Shown here piece after piece: positions 34,130 through 42,978 of a DNA stretch of 64,000 bases. The DNA is from Xiheicaenibacterium sp046351325 (GTDB taxonomy: Bacteria > Myxococcota_A > Polyangia > Polyangiales > Polyangiaceae), in contig JAXLYR010000026.1 in assembly GCA_046351325.1 (NCBI GenBank), positions 31,054 through 95,053 of the forward strand, written 5' to 3'. The position numbers and the translations under genes were made by a program. Position 1 is the stretch's first letter, and each line of letters begins with the position of its first letter. The notes below the pieces were generated by a model, which searched no databases, was not told the origin of the DNA, and saw only the letters and a list, made by a program, of their open reading frames with translations.

Positions 34130-35617
34130 ATGACCTTCTCGTCGGCAGCTACTGGGCTTCACGTCACCCACGTCGGGCAGGTCTCCGCGGTGGCCTGGCT
34201 CGCGCCTGCGCAGGTCGGGCTGGAGCTCAACGTCATCGGCAAGCTCGCGCTGGATCTCGGCCTCGAGGGCCACCTGTCGCTCGCGAACCCAGAGCCTCCC
34301 GGGTGGAACCTGCGCACGCCGGCGCCGCTCGAGATCGAGCCCGCGAGCGCGCGCAAGATCATCGTGCGCGGTTGGCGCCCTCAGCCGGGCAAGCTCATCC
34401 TCCGACGCGGCACCAACACCCTCGCCGAGGTCGCGTTCGGCCCCGGCGACGAGCCGCAGATCGTCTCGCTCGCGAACACGATGCAGACCACGATCGCGGG
34501 CAGGCGCGGCGACGAATGGCTCGTCGTCGAGGGCGTCGATCACCCCGGCTCGCGGCGATGGTGCAAGCTGCCGAAGCTCGGCATCGTCGCGATGTGGAAC
34601 GACGTCGAGCGCATGCTGCTCACGTCGCGCGTGTGCCTCGTCGACGTCGCGAGTTGGTCGGTCGTGTTCGTGATGCGGGCCTCGCGCAAGGTCCTGCCTG
34701 CGATGGCGCCGACGCAGCTCAGCGTGATGCTCCAGGATCTCGGGCAGAGCCCCGGCGCACAAGAACCGAGCTCCGCGCGCGTCTCGTCGGTGCCGCACTC
34801 GGTCCCGCAGTCGACGCCGTCCGCAGCGCCACCCTCCCCGCCGCCGACGCCTGCGCCGTCACCACCACCGCCGCCGAAGCCCGCGCCGCCTGCGTTCGCC
34901 GTCGAGGACTCGACGACCGCGATGCGTTTACCCGACTCCGCGGTCGAGCTCATCGACGAGCCGAGCGACGCGAATCAGGCCCGCACGCGGATGATCTCGT
35001 TCGACGAGGCTCAGCAGCTCCTCACGGTCGAGCCCGCGCCGCAGAGCGTGACGCGCGCGTTCTCTGCCGATGAGCGCGCCCGCGCCCTCAAGGGCGTCGC
35101 GCCCGACACGCTCGACGAGACCCACGACGGCCCTCAGGTGACGCGCATGGTCTCGCCCGAGGAGCGCGCGCGCATGCTCGCAGGCGTGCCCGCGGACGTC
35201 CTCGCTCCGCCGAGTTCGACCCCTCCCTCGAGCATGCCGACTCAGCCCATGCAACGGCCCCCGGCGAACACGGCGCGCACGAGCGCGGGGGGCTTTCGCT
35301 TCGGGGGCGGGATGGCTCAGACGGGCGCCAACCCGAGCGCGCCGCCACCGGCTCCGCACCCTTCCCCGTCGCCAGTTCCGTCCCCGCGTGGGGCTCGTGT
35401 GACGGCAGGCTTCGGTGGCGGCATTCGCAGCTTCGGTCCCAACGACCCGCACCGCGACGCTCGCCCAGCCGCGGACCCCGTCGCCCAGACGGGCGTGCGC
35501 TCGACACAACCGGCGAAGCCGCCCGCGTCCTCGAATCCACCCGGCGCGGAGGACGACGAGGCCGACATCGACCGCGCGTTCGGCGCGCTCGAGTCACCTG
35601 CTGGCGGGCGCAAGTAA
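34130..35617 (+). CDS. Pro-rich protein of unknown function between the DprE-like genes
   Basis: A 495-residue protein without a signal peptide. The N-terminal 200 residues form a compact-looking domain (HVTHVGQVSAVAWLAPAQ, later SRVCLVDVASWSVVFVM). A Pro/Ser/Ala linker follows, then three spaced motifs of one kind: ARTRMISFDEAQQLL, VTRAFSADERARALKGV and VTRMVSPEERARMLAGV. The C-terminus is again Pro/Gly rich and acidic at the end. The repeated T-R-x-x-S/F-x-x-(D/E)-(E/R)-A motifs could be phosphorylation or docking sites; this is speculation. ATG 34130 is preferred over an upstream TTG. No family is recognised. The gene is encoded opposite to its neighbours. Confidence 0.75.
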   Translation: MTFSSAATGLHVTHVGQVSAVAWLAPAQVGLELNVIGKLALDLGLEGHLSLANPEPPGWNLRTPAPLEIEPASARKIIVRGWRPQPGKLILRRGTNTLAEVAFGPGDEPQIVSLANTMQTTIAGRRGDEWLVVEGVDHPGSRRWCKLPKLGIVAMWNDVERMLLTSRVCLVDVASWSVVFVMRASRKVLPAMAPTQLSVMLQDLGQSPGAQEPSSARVSSVPHSVPQSTPSAAPPSPPPTPAPSPPPPPKPAPPAFAVEDSTTAMRLPDSAVELIDEPSDANQARTRMISFDEAQQLLTVEPAPQSVTRAFSADERARALKGVAPDTLDETHDGPQVTRMVSPEERARMLAGVPADVLAPPSSTPPSSMPTQPMQRPPANTARTSAGGFRFGGGMAQTGANPSAPPPAPHPSPSPVPSPRGARVTAGFGGGIRSFGPNDPHRDARPAADPVAQTGVRSTQPAKPPASSNPPGAEDDEADIDRAFGALESPAGGRK

Positions 35618-35660
35618 CAGCGCTGTCAGCAACAGTGCTGTCAGCAACAGCGCTGTCAGC
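35616..35660. repeat. three tandem 15-bp palindromic units at a convergent gene junction
   Basis: The unit AACAGCGCTGTCAGC occurs at 35616-35630, 35631-35645 (one change: GT for GC) and 35646-35660. Each unit holds the palindrome ACAGCGCTGT. The array bridges the two convergent genes and supplies the TCA that is the stop complement of the DprE1-like gene. A fourth, single copy of the core (AACAGCACTGTCAG) sits at another convergent junction, 40559-40572. Confidence 0.85.
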
Positions 35661-37014
35661 GGTCGCCTAGGAGCCGCACCGACTGAGCGCTGCGGATGCG
35701 CCGGCGCGGGTCCCACTTGTCGCGGGCCGCGAGGAACGCAGGGAGCCGCGCCTTCTCCATTTCGCGGAAGTGCTCCGGCCGCGTGAATTGATCCTTGGCG
35801 AGGTAGATACGGCCGCGCTCGGCGAGCACCTGCTCATTGAGGGCGTCGACGAGGGCCTGCGTGTCGTCGCGAACAGCGATGTCGAGGGCGATGCTGATGC
35901 CCTTCTGGGGGAACGAGAGCAGGCCGCGATTCTGAGGCCCACAGTCCTTGATCACGCAGAGGAACGACGCGCCACCACGCTTCGTCAGGACCTCGAGCAC
36001 GCGCCGCGCGGCGCCGCGGCCCGCGCTGTCCGGTAGGACGCATTGGTACTGCGTGAAGCCACGCGGGCCGTACATGCGGTTCCACTCGCGGATCATGTCG
36101 AGCGGATAGAAGAAGCTCTCCCAATGGGTGATCGCGCGCTTCACCTTGGGGAGGTGTCGCCAGTAGTTCGCGAAGTTGAACGCGCGCACGCTGAGCGGAC
36201 CGAGCGCGAACGACGGGAGCTCGACAGGCATCGTGATGCGTCGCTTCGGGTGTGGGTACTCGGCGGGCGCGACCGCGGCAGGAGCGAAGTCGCCAGCGAT
36301 GAGCGTCCCGCGGCCCATGTTCTTGCCTTGCGATAGGCAGTCGATCCAACCCACCGTGAAGGGGAAGCGCTGCGCGCCGTCCTTGAGGGCGTCGATGTAC
36401 TCGTCGATGTCGCCGACGCGCTGGGTCTCCTGCGCGATCCACGCGGAGGGCACGCGCCGCATCTTCAGCTCGACCTCGAGGATGTGACCGAAGAGGCCCA
36501 TGCCCCCGACGCAGGCCCAGAAGAGATCCTGGTTCTCGCCGTCGGGCTCGGCGAAGACGATGCTGCCGTCCGCCAAGCGGATCTTGAGCCGCGTCACGTG
36601 CTCGCCGAAGCAGCCCGCGACGTGGTGGTTCTTGCCGTGGACGTCGGCCGCGACCGCGCCGCCCATCGTGACGAACTGCGTGCCGGGCGTGACGGGCACG
36701 AAGAACCCGAGGGGCAAGAGGCGCTTGTTGAGCTGCTCGATCGAGACGCCAGCCTCCGCGCGCAGGAGGCCCGTCGCAGGATCGAAGCCCAGCAGCCGAT
36801 CGGCGAGCACCGTCGTCGCCACCGCAGGCGCCGAGGCCGGAGGCAGCGCGCTGTCTCCGTACGATCGCCCGAGGCCACGCGAGAGGACCGCGTCGCGCGT
36901 CAGCGCCTCGAGGTCTTCGGAGAGCGCCTCGGTCGCGCGGACCCCGATGCGACCCCAGCCCGACAGCGTCGAGTCCACCGAGGGCGTGCGGCTCGGCTCT
37001 CGGGCGGGTTGCAT
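35656..37014 (-). CDS. dprE1: DprE1-like FAD-dependent oxidoreductase (decaprenylphosphoryl-ribose 2'-oxidase type)
   Basis: A 452-residue VAO-fold flavoenzyme. The FAD-binding segments RGLGRSYGD (46-54) and GTQFVTMGGAVAADVHGKNH (111-130) match the DprE1 pattern ([20 protein letters not shown], from memory). So do FYPLDMIREWNRMYGPRGFTQYQ, LSFPQKG and YLAKDQ, the last holding the catalytic-region Lys (Mtb Lys418). At the place of mycobacterial Cys387, the residue attacked by benzothiazinones (NICVDF), this protein has Ala (SIALDI). It should catalyse C2 oxidation of a polyprenyl-phosphoryl pentose with the DprE2-like partner. ATG 37014 matches the mycobacterial N-terminus best; ATG 37080 is possible. 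Confidence 0.85.
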   Translation of the reverse strand: MQPAREPSRTPSVDSTLSGWGRIGVRATEALSEDLEALTRDAVLSRGLGRSYGDSALPPASAPAVATTVLADRLLGFDPATGLLRAEAGVSIEQLNKRLLPLGFFVPVTPGTQFVTMGGAVAADVHGKNHHVAGCFGEHVTRLKIRLADGSIVFAEPDGENQDLFWACVGGMGLFGHILEVELKMRRVPSAWIAQETQRVGDIDEYIDALKDGAQRFPFTVGWIDCLSQGKNMGRGTLIAGDFAPAAVAPAEYPHPKRRITMPVELPSFALGPLSVRAFNFANYWRHLPKVKRAITHWESFFYPLDMIREWNRMYGPRGFTQYQCVLPDSAGRGAARRVLEVLTKRGGASFLCVIKDCGPQNRGLLSFPQKGISIALDIAVRDDTQALVDALNEQVLAERGRIYLAKDQFTRPEHFREMEKARLPAFLAARDKWDPRRRIRSAQSVRLLGDR

Positions 37015-37168
37015 CACGATAGGGGGCTTCGACTCGGCGAAGGGCGGTGTAATCGGGACCACGCCGGGACCCTGGCCCATGCGAAAAGCATGGTCAAGAT
37101 CGCCGCACCGGCTCCCTCGAATCACCACACGACTTGCATTCGCGGTTCAATCCGCGCAGGTCTCGTGC

Positions 37169-40100
37169 ATGCAAGGGCGCAAGCCGAATCACCTCGCGAC
37201 CGAGACGAGCCCGTACCTCCTGCAGCACGCGCACAACCCGGTCGATTGGTATCCGTGGGGGGACGCAGCGCTCGCCCGCGCGAAGACCGAGGACAAACCC
37301 ATCTTCCTCAGCGTCGGCTACGCGGCCTGTCACTGGTGCCACGTGATGGAGCACGAGAGCTTCGAGGACGAAGAGGTCGCCGCGCTCCTCAACGAGCACT
37401 TCGTCAGCATCAAGGTCGACCGCGAGGAGCGGCCCGACATCGACGCGGTGTACATGACCGCGACGGTCGCGATGACCGGCGGCGGCGGCTGGCCGATGAC
37501 GGTGTTCATGACCCCCGACGGGCGACCGTTCTTCGCGGGCACCTATTTCTCGAAGGCTTCGCGCTACGGGCGCCCTGGCTTTGCGGGTGATCAAGAAGAT
37601 CGCGGAGCTCTGGAAGACGAGCCGCGACGACCTCCTCGACCGACGAGCGAGCTTCACGAGCGCGGTCGCGACCGAGGCTCGCCCCGACGAGCCCTGCTCG
37701 GTCGAGGCCGACGTAGAGCCCGCGCCGCCGAGCAGCTCATCCGCGCGCTCGACTCCACGTGGGGTGGGTTCGGCTCGGCCCCGAAGTTCCCAACCCCTTC
37801 GCGCTCTCGCTGCTCATGCGCCACCACGTCCGCGGCTCCGAGCTCAGCCACATCCAGGCGCTCGCGGCCGTGACGCTCACGCTCGATCGCATGGCCGCCG
37901 GCGGGATGTACGACCAGCTCGGCGGCGGGTTCGCGCGCTACTCGACCGACGAGAAGTGGCACGTGCCGCACTTCGAGAAGATGCTCTACGACAACGCGCA
38001 GCTCGCGCGGGTCTACACCGAGGCTTGGCAGCTCACCGGCGAGGCTCGCTTCCGCCGCGTCGCGACCGAGACGCTCGACTACGTGCTCCGCGAGATGCAG
38101 GGCGAGCACGGCGGCTATTTCTCTGCGACGGACGCGGACAGCGAGGGCGTCGAGGGGAAGTTCTTCACGTGGAGCAAGGCCGAGCTCGACGCGAGCCTCG
38201 AGCCCGAGGTCGCGCGCGCAGCCGCCGCCGCGTGGGACGTCAGCGAGAAGGGCAACTGGACCGAGAATGGTTTGAGCACCAACGTTCTCTGGCTGCCGCG
38301 CGCTCTCGACGAGGTCGCCAAGGAGCTCGGCCTCTCCCGTGAGGAGCTCGACCAGCGCCTCGCGAAGGCTCGCGCCACGCTCTTCGAACTCCGACAGAAG
38401 CGCGTCCCGCCACTCTGCGACGACAAGGTGCTCACGTCGTGGAACAGCCTGATGATCGGCGCGATGGCGTTCGCAGGCCGCGCCTTCGGCGAGCCGCGCT
38501 ACGTCGCGAGCGCCGAGCGCGCCGCGGCTCGCATCGCTGCCGACATGATCCGGCCCGACGGCGGCCTCTACCGGGTCTATCGCGCCGAGAAGGCGCACAT
38601 CGACGGCTTTCTCGAGGACTACGCCTTCTTCGCGGACGCGCTCGTCGACCTCTACGAAGCGACGGGCGAGGCCAAACACCTCGCGCTCGCGCTCCGCCTC
38701 GTCGAGCGCGCGACCATCGATTTCGGGCGCGACGACGGCGCGAGCGACGTCTCCTCGCAGGGGTTCTACACGACCGCGCGCGACGCGGCCGCGCTCATCG
38801 TGCGCATGCGCGACGACACCGACAACGCGACGCCGAGCGCGAACGCGATCCTCTCTCGCGCGCTCGTCCGCCTCGCAGCGCACTGCGATCGCGAGGATCT
38901 CCGAGCCCTCGCCGAGGGCGCGATCCGCGCGCACGGCAGGTCGATCCAGCGGGCGCCGCGCGCGTTCGCGAGCTCGATCGACGTGCTCAGCCGGCTCGTG
39001 TCGCCGCCGGTCGAGATCGCGCTCGTCGGCAAGCCCGACGCCCCCGAGACGATCGCGCTCGACCGCGCGCTCGGCCGCGCGTTCCTGCCTTGGTCGATCG
39101 TCGCGCGCCTCGATCCTTCGGCCCCCGCGGCGCCCCTGCCCCATCCGCTCCTCCGCGACAAAGCCCTCGTCGACGGCGCGCCCGCCGCGTACGTCTGCCG
39201 AGACTTCGCGTGCAAGGCGCCGGTGACCACCGCCGAAGCTCTCACGCGCGAGCTCGATGAGGCGCGCGCGCTAACCGCGTCCGCGCGCGCCGAGCGCCTC
39301 GAGCCGAAGGCAGTCGTTGGAGCAGCAACGATCTCCGGCACCGCCAAGTTCGTCGGCCCCGAGGGCGACAAGCCGAGCGCGTGGGCGGGCTCGTTCTCGG
39401 GGCTAACCATCCATCGCGCTGGGGTGCTCGTCACGGCCTATCGGGAGCAAGCCGCGCGCGAGACGGTGCTCCGCGCCCTCGAGCTCGGCCGCAACCTCAT
39501 CGCGTTCGACGCTGCTCGCGCCTCGGCAGTCGGTGATGCTGTCGCGCAAGTCGCGAGCACCAGACCTCGCGCCGAGCTCGTCTTCGCCGGCCTGCTCGAG
39601 GGCGCGACGGCCGAGGAGCTAACCCGCGCGGCCGCCCGCATGACGAGCGAGGCTCGCCTCGAGGCGCTCGATCTCGCGCTCGTCCACGTGCGCGACCTCG
39701 AAACATCCATCGTCGCCGCGCGCGCCCTCGTCGACAGCCCGCTCGCGCACCACGTCGGGCTCGCGCTCGACGAACCGCTCAGCGCGACCGTGGTGAGCGC
39801 GCTGCCCGACTTCATCAAGGTCCTCGCGGCGCCGCTCAACCTCACCGAGGGCGACCCCGCGGCGCTCGACGACCTCGCGGCCCGCGGCGTCTCCTTCTTC
39901 GCGCTCCGCCCGACCGACGTCGCGCTCCAAGATCGCATGGTGCGGCTCGGCGCCGCGCTCGAGGTCACCGTAGGCCCGCCCCTCGCGGCGCTGCTCGGCG
40001 CGCTCGCGGCCCTCGAGAACGAATACCGCCGCACGATCGCGGTCCACCTTCGCGTCGACGGCAACGACGAGCTCGACCCATCGGAGCTCCTGCTCTGGTC

Positions 40101-40545
40101 CGAGGAGCTCGGGCGCGCCGAGCGCGATCTCGACGACGCGCTCGAGGTCGAAGCCTTCCTCGCGCAGGCGGTCGGTCCGGCGTTGAACGCGCAGTTCGGC
40201 GCGCTCAGCGCAATCGGCGGCGAGCTCGCGCCGCGCGTCGCGTCCCTCCGTGAGCGGTACATGTCCGCGCTCGATCAAGCCCTCAAGGGCCTCGCGAGGA
40301 AGGTCGCGGGTCGTCACCAGGCGCTCGTGCAGAACCTCGCGGGCGCGCTCGCAGCAGACGCTTCGCTCCTCGTCACGCCGGCGGCGGCCTCGCTCGCCGC
40401 CGTCCTCGCGCAGGCCGGGGTCACCGCAGCGCTCACCGGCGCGCGCGACCCCCGCGAGCTCGAGGCCTCGCGCGAACTCGAGCCGACCAAGCCAGAGGCC
40501 CTCCTACGGGCGCGTGCGCGCGTGCTCAAGACGCGCACCGACTGA
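37169..40545 (+). pseudogene. frameshifted YyaL/DUF255 thioredoxin-domain protein fused to an aldo-keto-reductase-like domain
   Basis: The reading starts at ATG 37169 (MQGRKPNHLATETSPYLLQH) with the family's thioredoxin-like CHWCHVME and GGWPMTVFMTPDGRPFF. Then it changes frame three times: near 37582 (into LRVIKKIAELWK), near 37718 (into ARAAEQLIRALD) and near 37795 (into NPFALSLLMRHH). Restoring two, one and one bases respectively would give a continuous protein of about 1126 residues. The last two sites are short G or C runs, so base-calling errors are as likely as decay. The downstream 2.75 kb is intact. After the DUF255 alpha/alpha barrel (to about 39300), the last 400 residues resemble an aldo-keto reductase (ending LTGARDPRELEAS), apparently lacking the catalytic Tyr. 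Confidence 0.8.
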
Positions 40546-40558
40546 CAGCGACGTAACA

Positions 40559-40572
40559 AACAGCACTGTCAG
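40559..40572. repeat. single copy of the ACAG-CTGT palindromic unit
   Basis: AACAGCACTGTCAG repeats, with one change, the 15-bp unit found in triplicate at 35616-35660. Here too it lies between convergent genes and overlaps the stop of the minus-strand gene (40569-40571). Confidence 0.7.
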
Positions 40573-41588
40573 TCGAAGCGAAGGACGATCTTGCCGAAGT
40601 GGTCGCCCTTCGCCATGCGCTCGAGCGCCGCGCGCGCCTCGACCCAGGGCATCACCGTGTCGATCACCGGCGCGATCTTCGTCGCGGCGAACGCGGCGAC
40701 CATGCGCATCATCGCCTCCTTGTGCCCGACGAAGACGCCCTGCAGCCGCAGGTTGCGCATGAGGACGGGCACGACGTTCACCTCGGCGGCCGAGCTCGCG
40801 AGCATCCCGATGATCGCGATTCGACCACCGTTGCGCACGGCCTTGATCGACTCGGCGAGGGTGCCAGCGCCGCCCACCTCGACGACAACGTCGCAGCCCT
40901 CTCCCGACCACTTCGCGGCCTCTTTGCCCCACGCCGGCGTCGTCCCGTAGTTGATCCCGTGGTCCGCCCCGAGCCCGCGCGCTCGCTCGAGCTTCGCGTC
41001 GCTCTTGCTCGTCACCATCACGCGCGCCCCGAGGGCCTTCGCGATCTGCAGCGCGAAGATCGAGACGCCGCCGGTCCCTTGAACGAGCACCGTCTGCCCG
41101 GGCATCAGCCCGCCCTGCTCGACGAGCGCGCTCCACGCCGTGAGCGCCGCGCACGGCAAGGTCGCAGCCTCGACGTCGCTCATCGACGAAGGGACCGGCA
41201 CCACGCTCTCGGCGCTGAGCACCATTCGCTTGCGGAGCACGCCGTCGAGCGGGCTGCCGAGCGTCGTCGAGAGCTTCTCCCGCGTGGGCTCACCCGCGAG
41301 GTAGCCCTGGGCGAAGAGCGGACAGACGCGATCGCCCTTCACGAGGCCACGCACGCCCTCCCCCACCTCGGTGATCTCCCCGACCCCGTCGGAGAGCGGG
41401 ACGATGGGCAGCTTCTGTCGGGGGTTATAGCTTCCAGTTACAAGCAAGTAATCGCGGTAGTTGAGGCTCGCCGCGCGCAGCTCGATCGCGATCTGCCCCG
41501 GCCCCGGCCGGCCCTCGTCGCGCTCGATGATCTTCAACCGATCGAGGCCAAAACCGCCTTCAACAACAATGGCTTGTGTGTTCTGCAC
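40569..41588 (-). CDS. MDR-superfamily NAD(P)-dependent alcohol dehydrogenase/quinone oxidoreductase
   Basis: A 339-residue medium-chain oxidoreductase with the N-terminal GroES-like catalytic domain (RAASLNYRDYLLVTG) and a Rossmann domain with VLVQGTGGVSIFALQIAKALG. The catalytic-zinc cysteine expected near residue 40 is replaced (LNYRD), which is typical of the zinc-independent quinone/enoyl reductase branch. The physiological substrate is not predictable. GTG start at 41588 follows an AGGAGAG-type ribosome-binding site. The gene converges with the YyaL-like gene. Confidence 0.88.
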   Translation of the reverse strand: MQNTQAIVVEGGFGLDRLKIIERDEGRPGPGQIAIELRAASLNYRDYLLVTGSYNPRQKLPIVPLSDGVGEITEVGEGVRGLVKGDRVCPLFAQGYLAGEPTREKLSTTLGSPLDGVLRKRMVLSAESVVPVPSSMSDVEAATLPCAALTAWSALVEQGGLMPGQTVLVQGTGGVSIFALQIAKALGARVMVTSKSDAKLERARGLGADHGINYGTTPAWGKEAAKWSGEGCDVVVEVGGAGTLAESIKAVRNGGRIAIIGMLASSAAEVNVVPVLMRNLRLQGVFVGHKEAMMRMVAAFAATKIAPVIDTVMPWVEARAALERMAKGDHFGKIVLRFD

Positions 41589-41744
41589 GGGCTCACTCTC
41601 CTACATCAGCGCCTGGATATCGCGGTTCGTGCGTCCTGATTCATACACGATCCACCCCGAACTTCGCAGACCCCTCCCCTAGGGTATATTTGCGCGCAAT
41701 TACTTTCAGCTTGGTCCGGCACGCTGGCTGCATATCATCGTACC

Positions 41745-42965
41745 GTGCGCATCAATCGAACTTCCTTGTCCCTGACCCTCGCGTCGATCGTAATTGCCGC
41801 AGCAGGTGCGGCGGCTCCCGGGACGGGCTGCTCGGACAACGGCCCTATCAACCTGGGCACGGGCGGCGGCGACGGCGGCTCGGCCAGCAATGGCGGCTCC
41901 GGAACGGGAGGCGCGGGTGGCGTCTTCGTCGACGACGGCAAGGCCCTCTTCGAGGAGCTCGAGGCCGACCTCGTCACCACCTGCGCGACCTGCCACGAGC
42001 CCAACGGCATTGGCGACGCTCCGTTCCTCGCGCCGCCCGATCGCTACGCCTCGATCCTCGCGTGGCCCGGCATCGTGGTGAAGAACCCGCAGGAGAGCCT
42101 GCTCCTCACCTACGCGGTGACGGGTGGTGGCCACTCGGGCTCGAACCTCGACACCGCCTCCAACATGCTGCTCGAGCGCGTGACCGACTGGCTCACCGCC
42201 GAGGCGGCGAACATCGCCGACCCCATCGAGGAGGCGAAACCCCATATCGATCCGATCACGCCAATCCTCGGCTTCAACGCGATCTACCTCACCCCGCTCG
42301 ATCCCGATCTCGAGGGTGTGGCCATCACGTTCACCGCCGAGGAGCTGACGGATACGAGCCTGAAGCTCTCGGACATCGAGGTTCACGCGACCTCGAAGTC
42401 TGGGGTCCACGTGGTCCACCCCGTCTTTGCGGTCTATCCCAAGGGCAAGCCCGCGGACGCCGACCCTGTCGACAGCTTTGCCGACCTCGACACGCGCTAC
42501 GACGAGGGAACCTCTGGCCCCCTCGGCGTCGGGATCCTCATCCTGACCAATTGGGCCCCCGAGGCCAAGGTCGGTATCGGCTTCGAGCTGGTCGAGCCCT
42601 ACTCGAGCATGACTGGCACTGGCGGCGCAGGCGGCGGGACTGTCGGCCCCGGCGGCGGCTGCAGCAACCTCGCGGCCTTCGAGGCCAACGCAAAACCCCA
42701 ACTCAACCAGCGCTGCTTCGGCTGTCATGGCGGTAACAATGGTCAAGCGACCGCTGCCGTCGACATGAGCGCACTGAATAACGACTCCGCAGCAGCTTGT
42801 GCTCAAGTCCTCAATCGAGTGAACCCGAACGACCCTCCCTCCAGCCAGATCTTCATCACGACGGACCCGCAGGGCAACGCGGCTCACCCCTTCAAGTTTG
42901 GCGGCGACGCGAACCAATTCAGCGCGTTCCGCGATCAACTGACCACTTGGATCCAAGCCGAATAA
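41745..42965 (+). CDS. diheme-motif lipoprotein (cytochrome c-like)
   Basis: A 406-residue lipoprotein (leader ending PGTG-C; GTG start), a Gly-rich stalk, and two heme-attachment motifs far apart: CATCH (about residue 80) and CFGCH (about residue 327). Between them lies a beta-rich region of about 200 residues. The second module (from CSNLAAFEANAKPQLNQRCFGC) resembles a small PSCyt-type cytochrome domain. It is the first gene of a four-gene operon with the next protein (one CANCH), an unknown lipoprotein and a Tat-exported DUF1501-like protein. Such sets are often seen in myxobacteria and planctomycetes, but their function is unresolved. Confidence 0.85.
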   Translation: MRINRTSLSLTLASIVIAAAGAAAPGTGCSDNGPINLGTGGGDGGSASNGGSGTGGAGGVFVDDGKALFEELEADLVTTCATCHEPNGIGDAPFLAPPDRYASILAWPGIVVKNPQESLLLTYAVTGGGHSGSNLDTASNMLLERVTDWLTAEAANIADPIEEAKPHIDPITPILGFNAIYLTPLDPDLEGVAITFTAEELTDTSLKLSDIEVHATSKSGVHVVHPVFAVYPKGKPADADPVDSFADLDTRYDEGTSGPLGVGILILTNWAPEAKVGIGFELVEPYSSMTGTGGAGGGTVGPGGGCSNLAAFEANAKPQLNQRCFGCHGGNNGQATAAVDMSALNNDSAAACAQVLNRVNPNDPPSSQIFITTDPQGNAAHPFKFGGDANQFSAFRDQLTTWIQAE

Positions 42966-42978
42966 CGAGGCATTGGTC

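Noticed and set aside
35616..35660. Three direct repeats considered as a CRISPR fragment
   Set aside because: The units are 15 bp with no spacers and no cas genes nearby. They are tandem palindromes at a gene junction.
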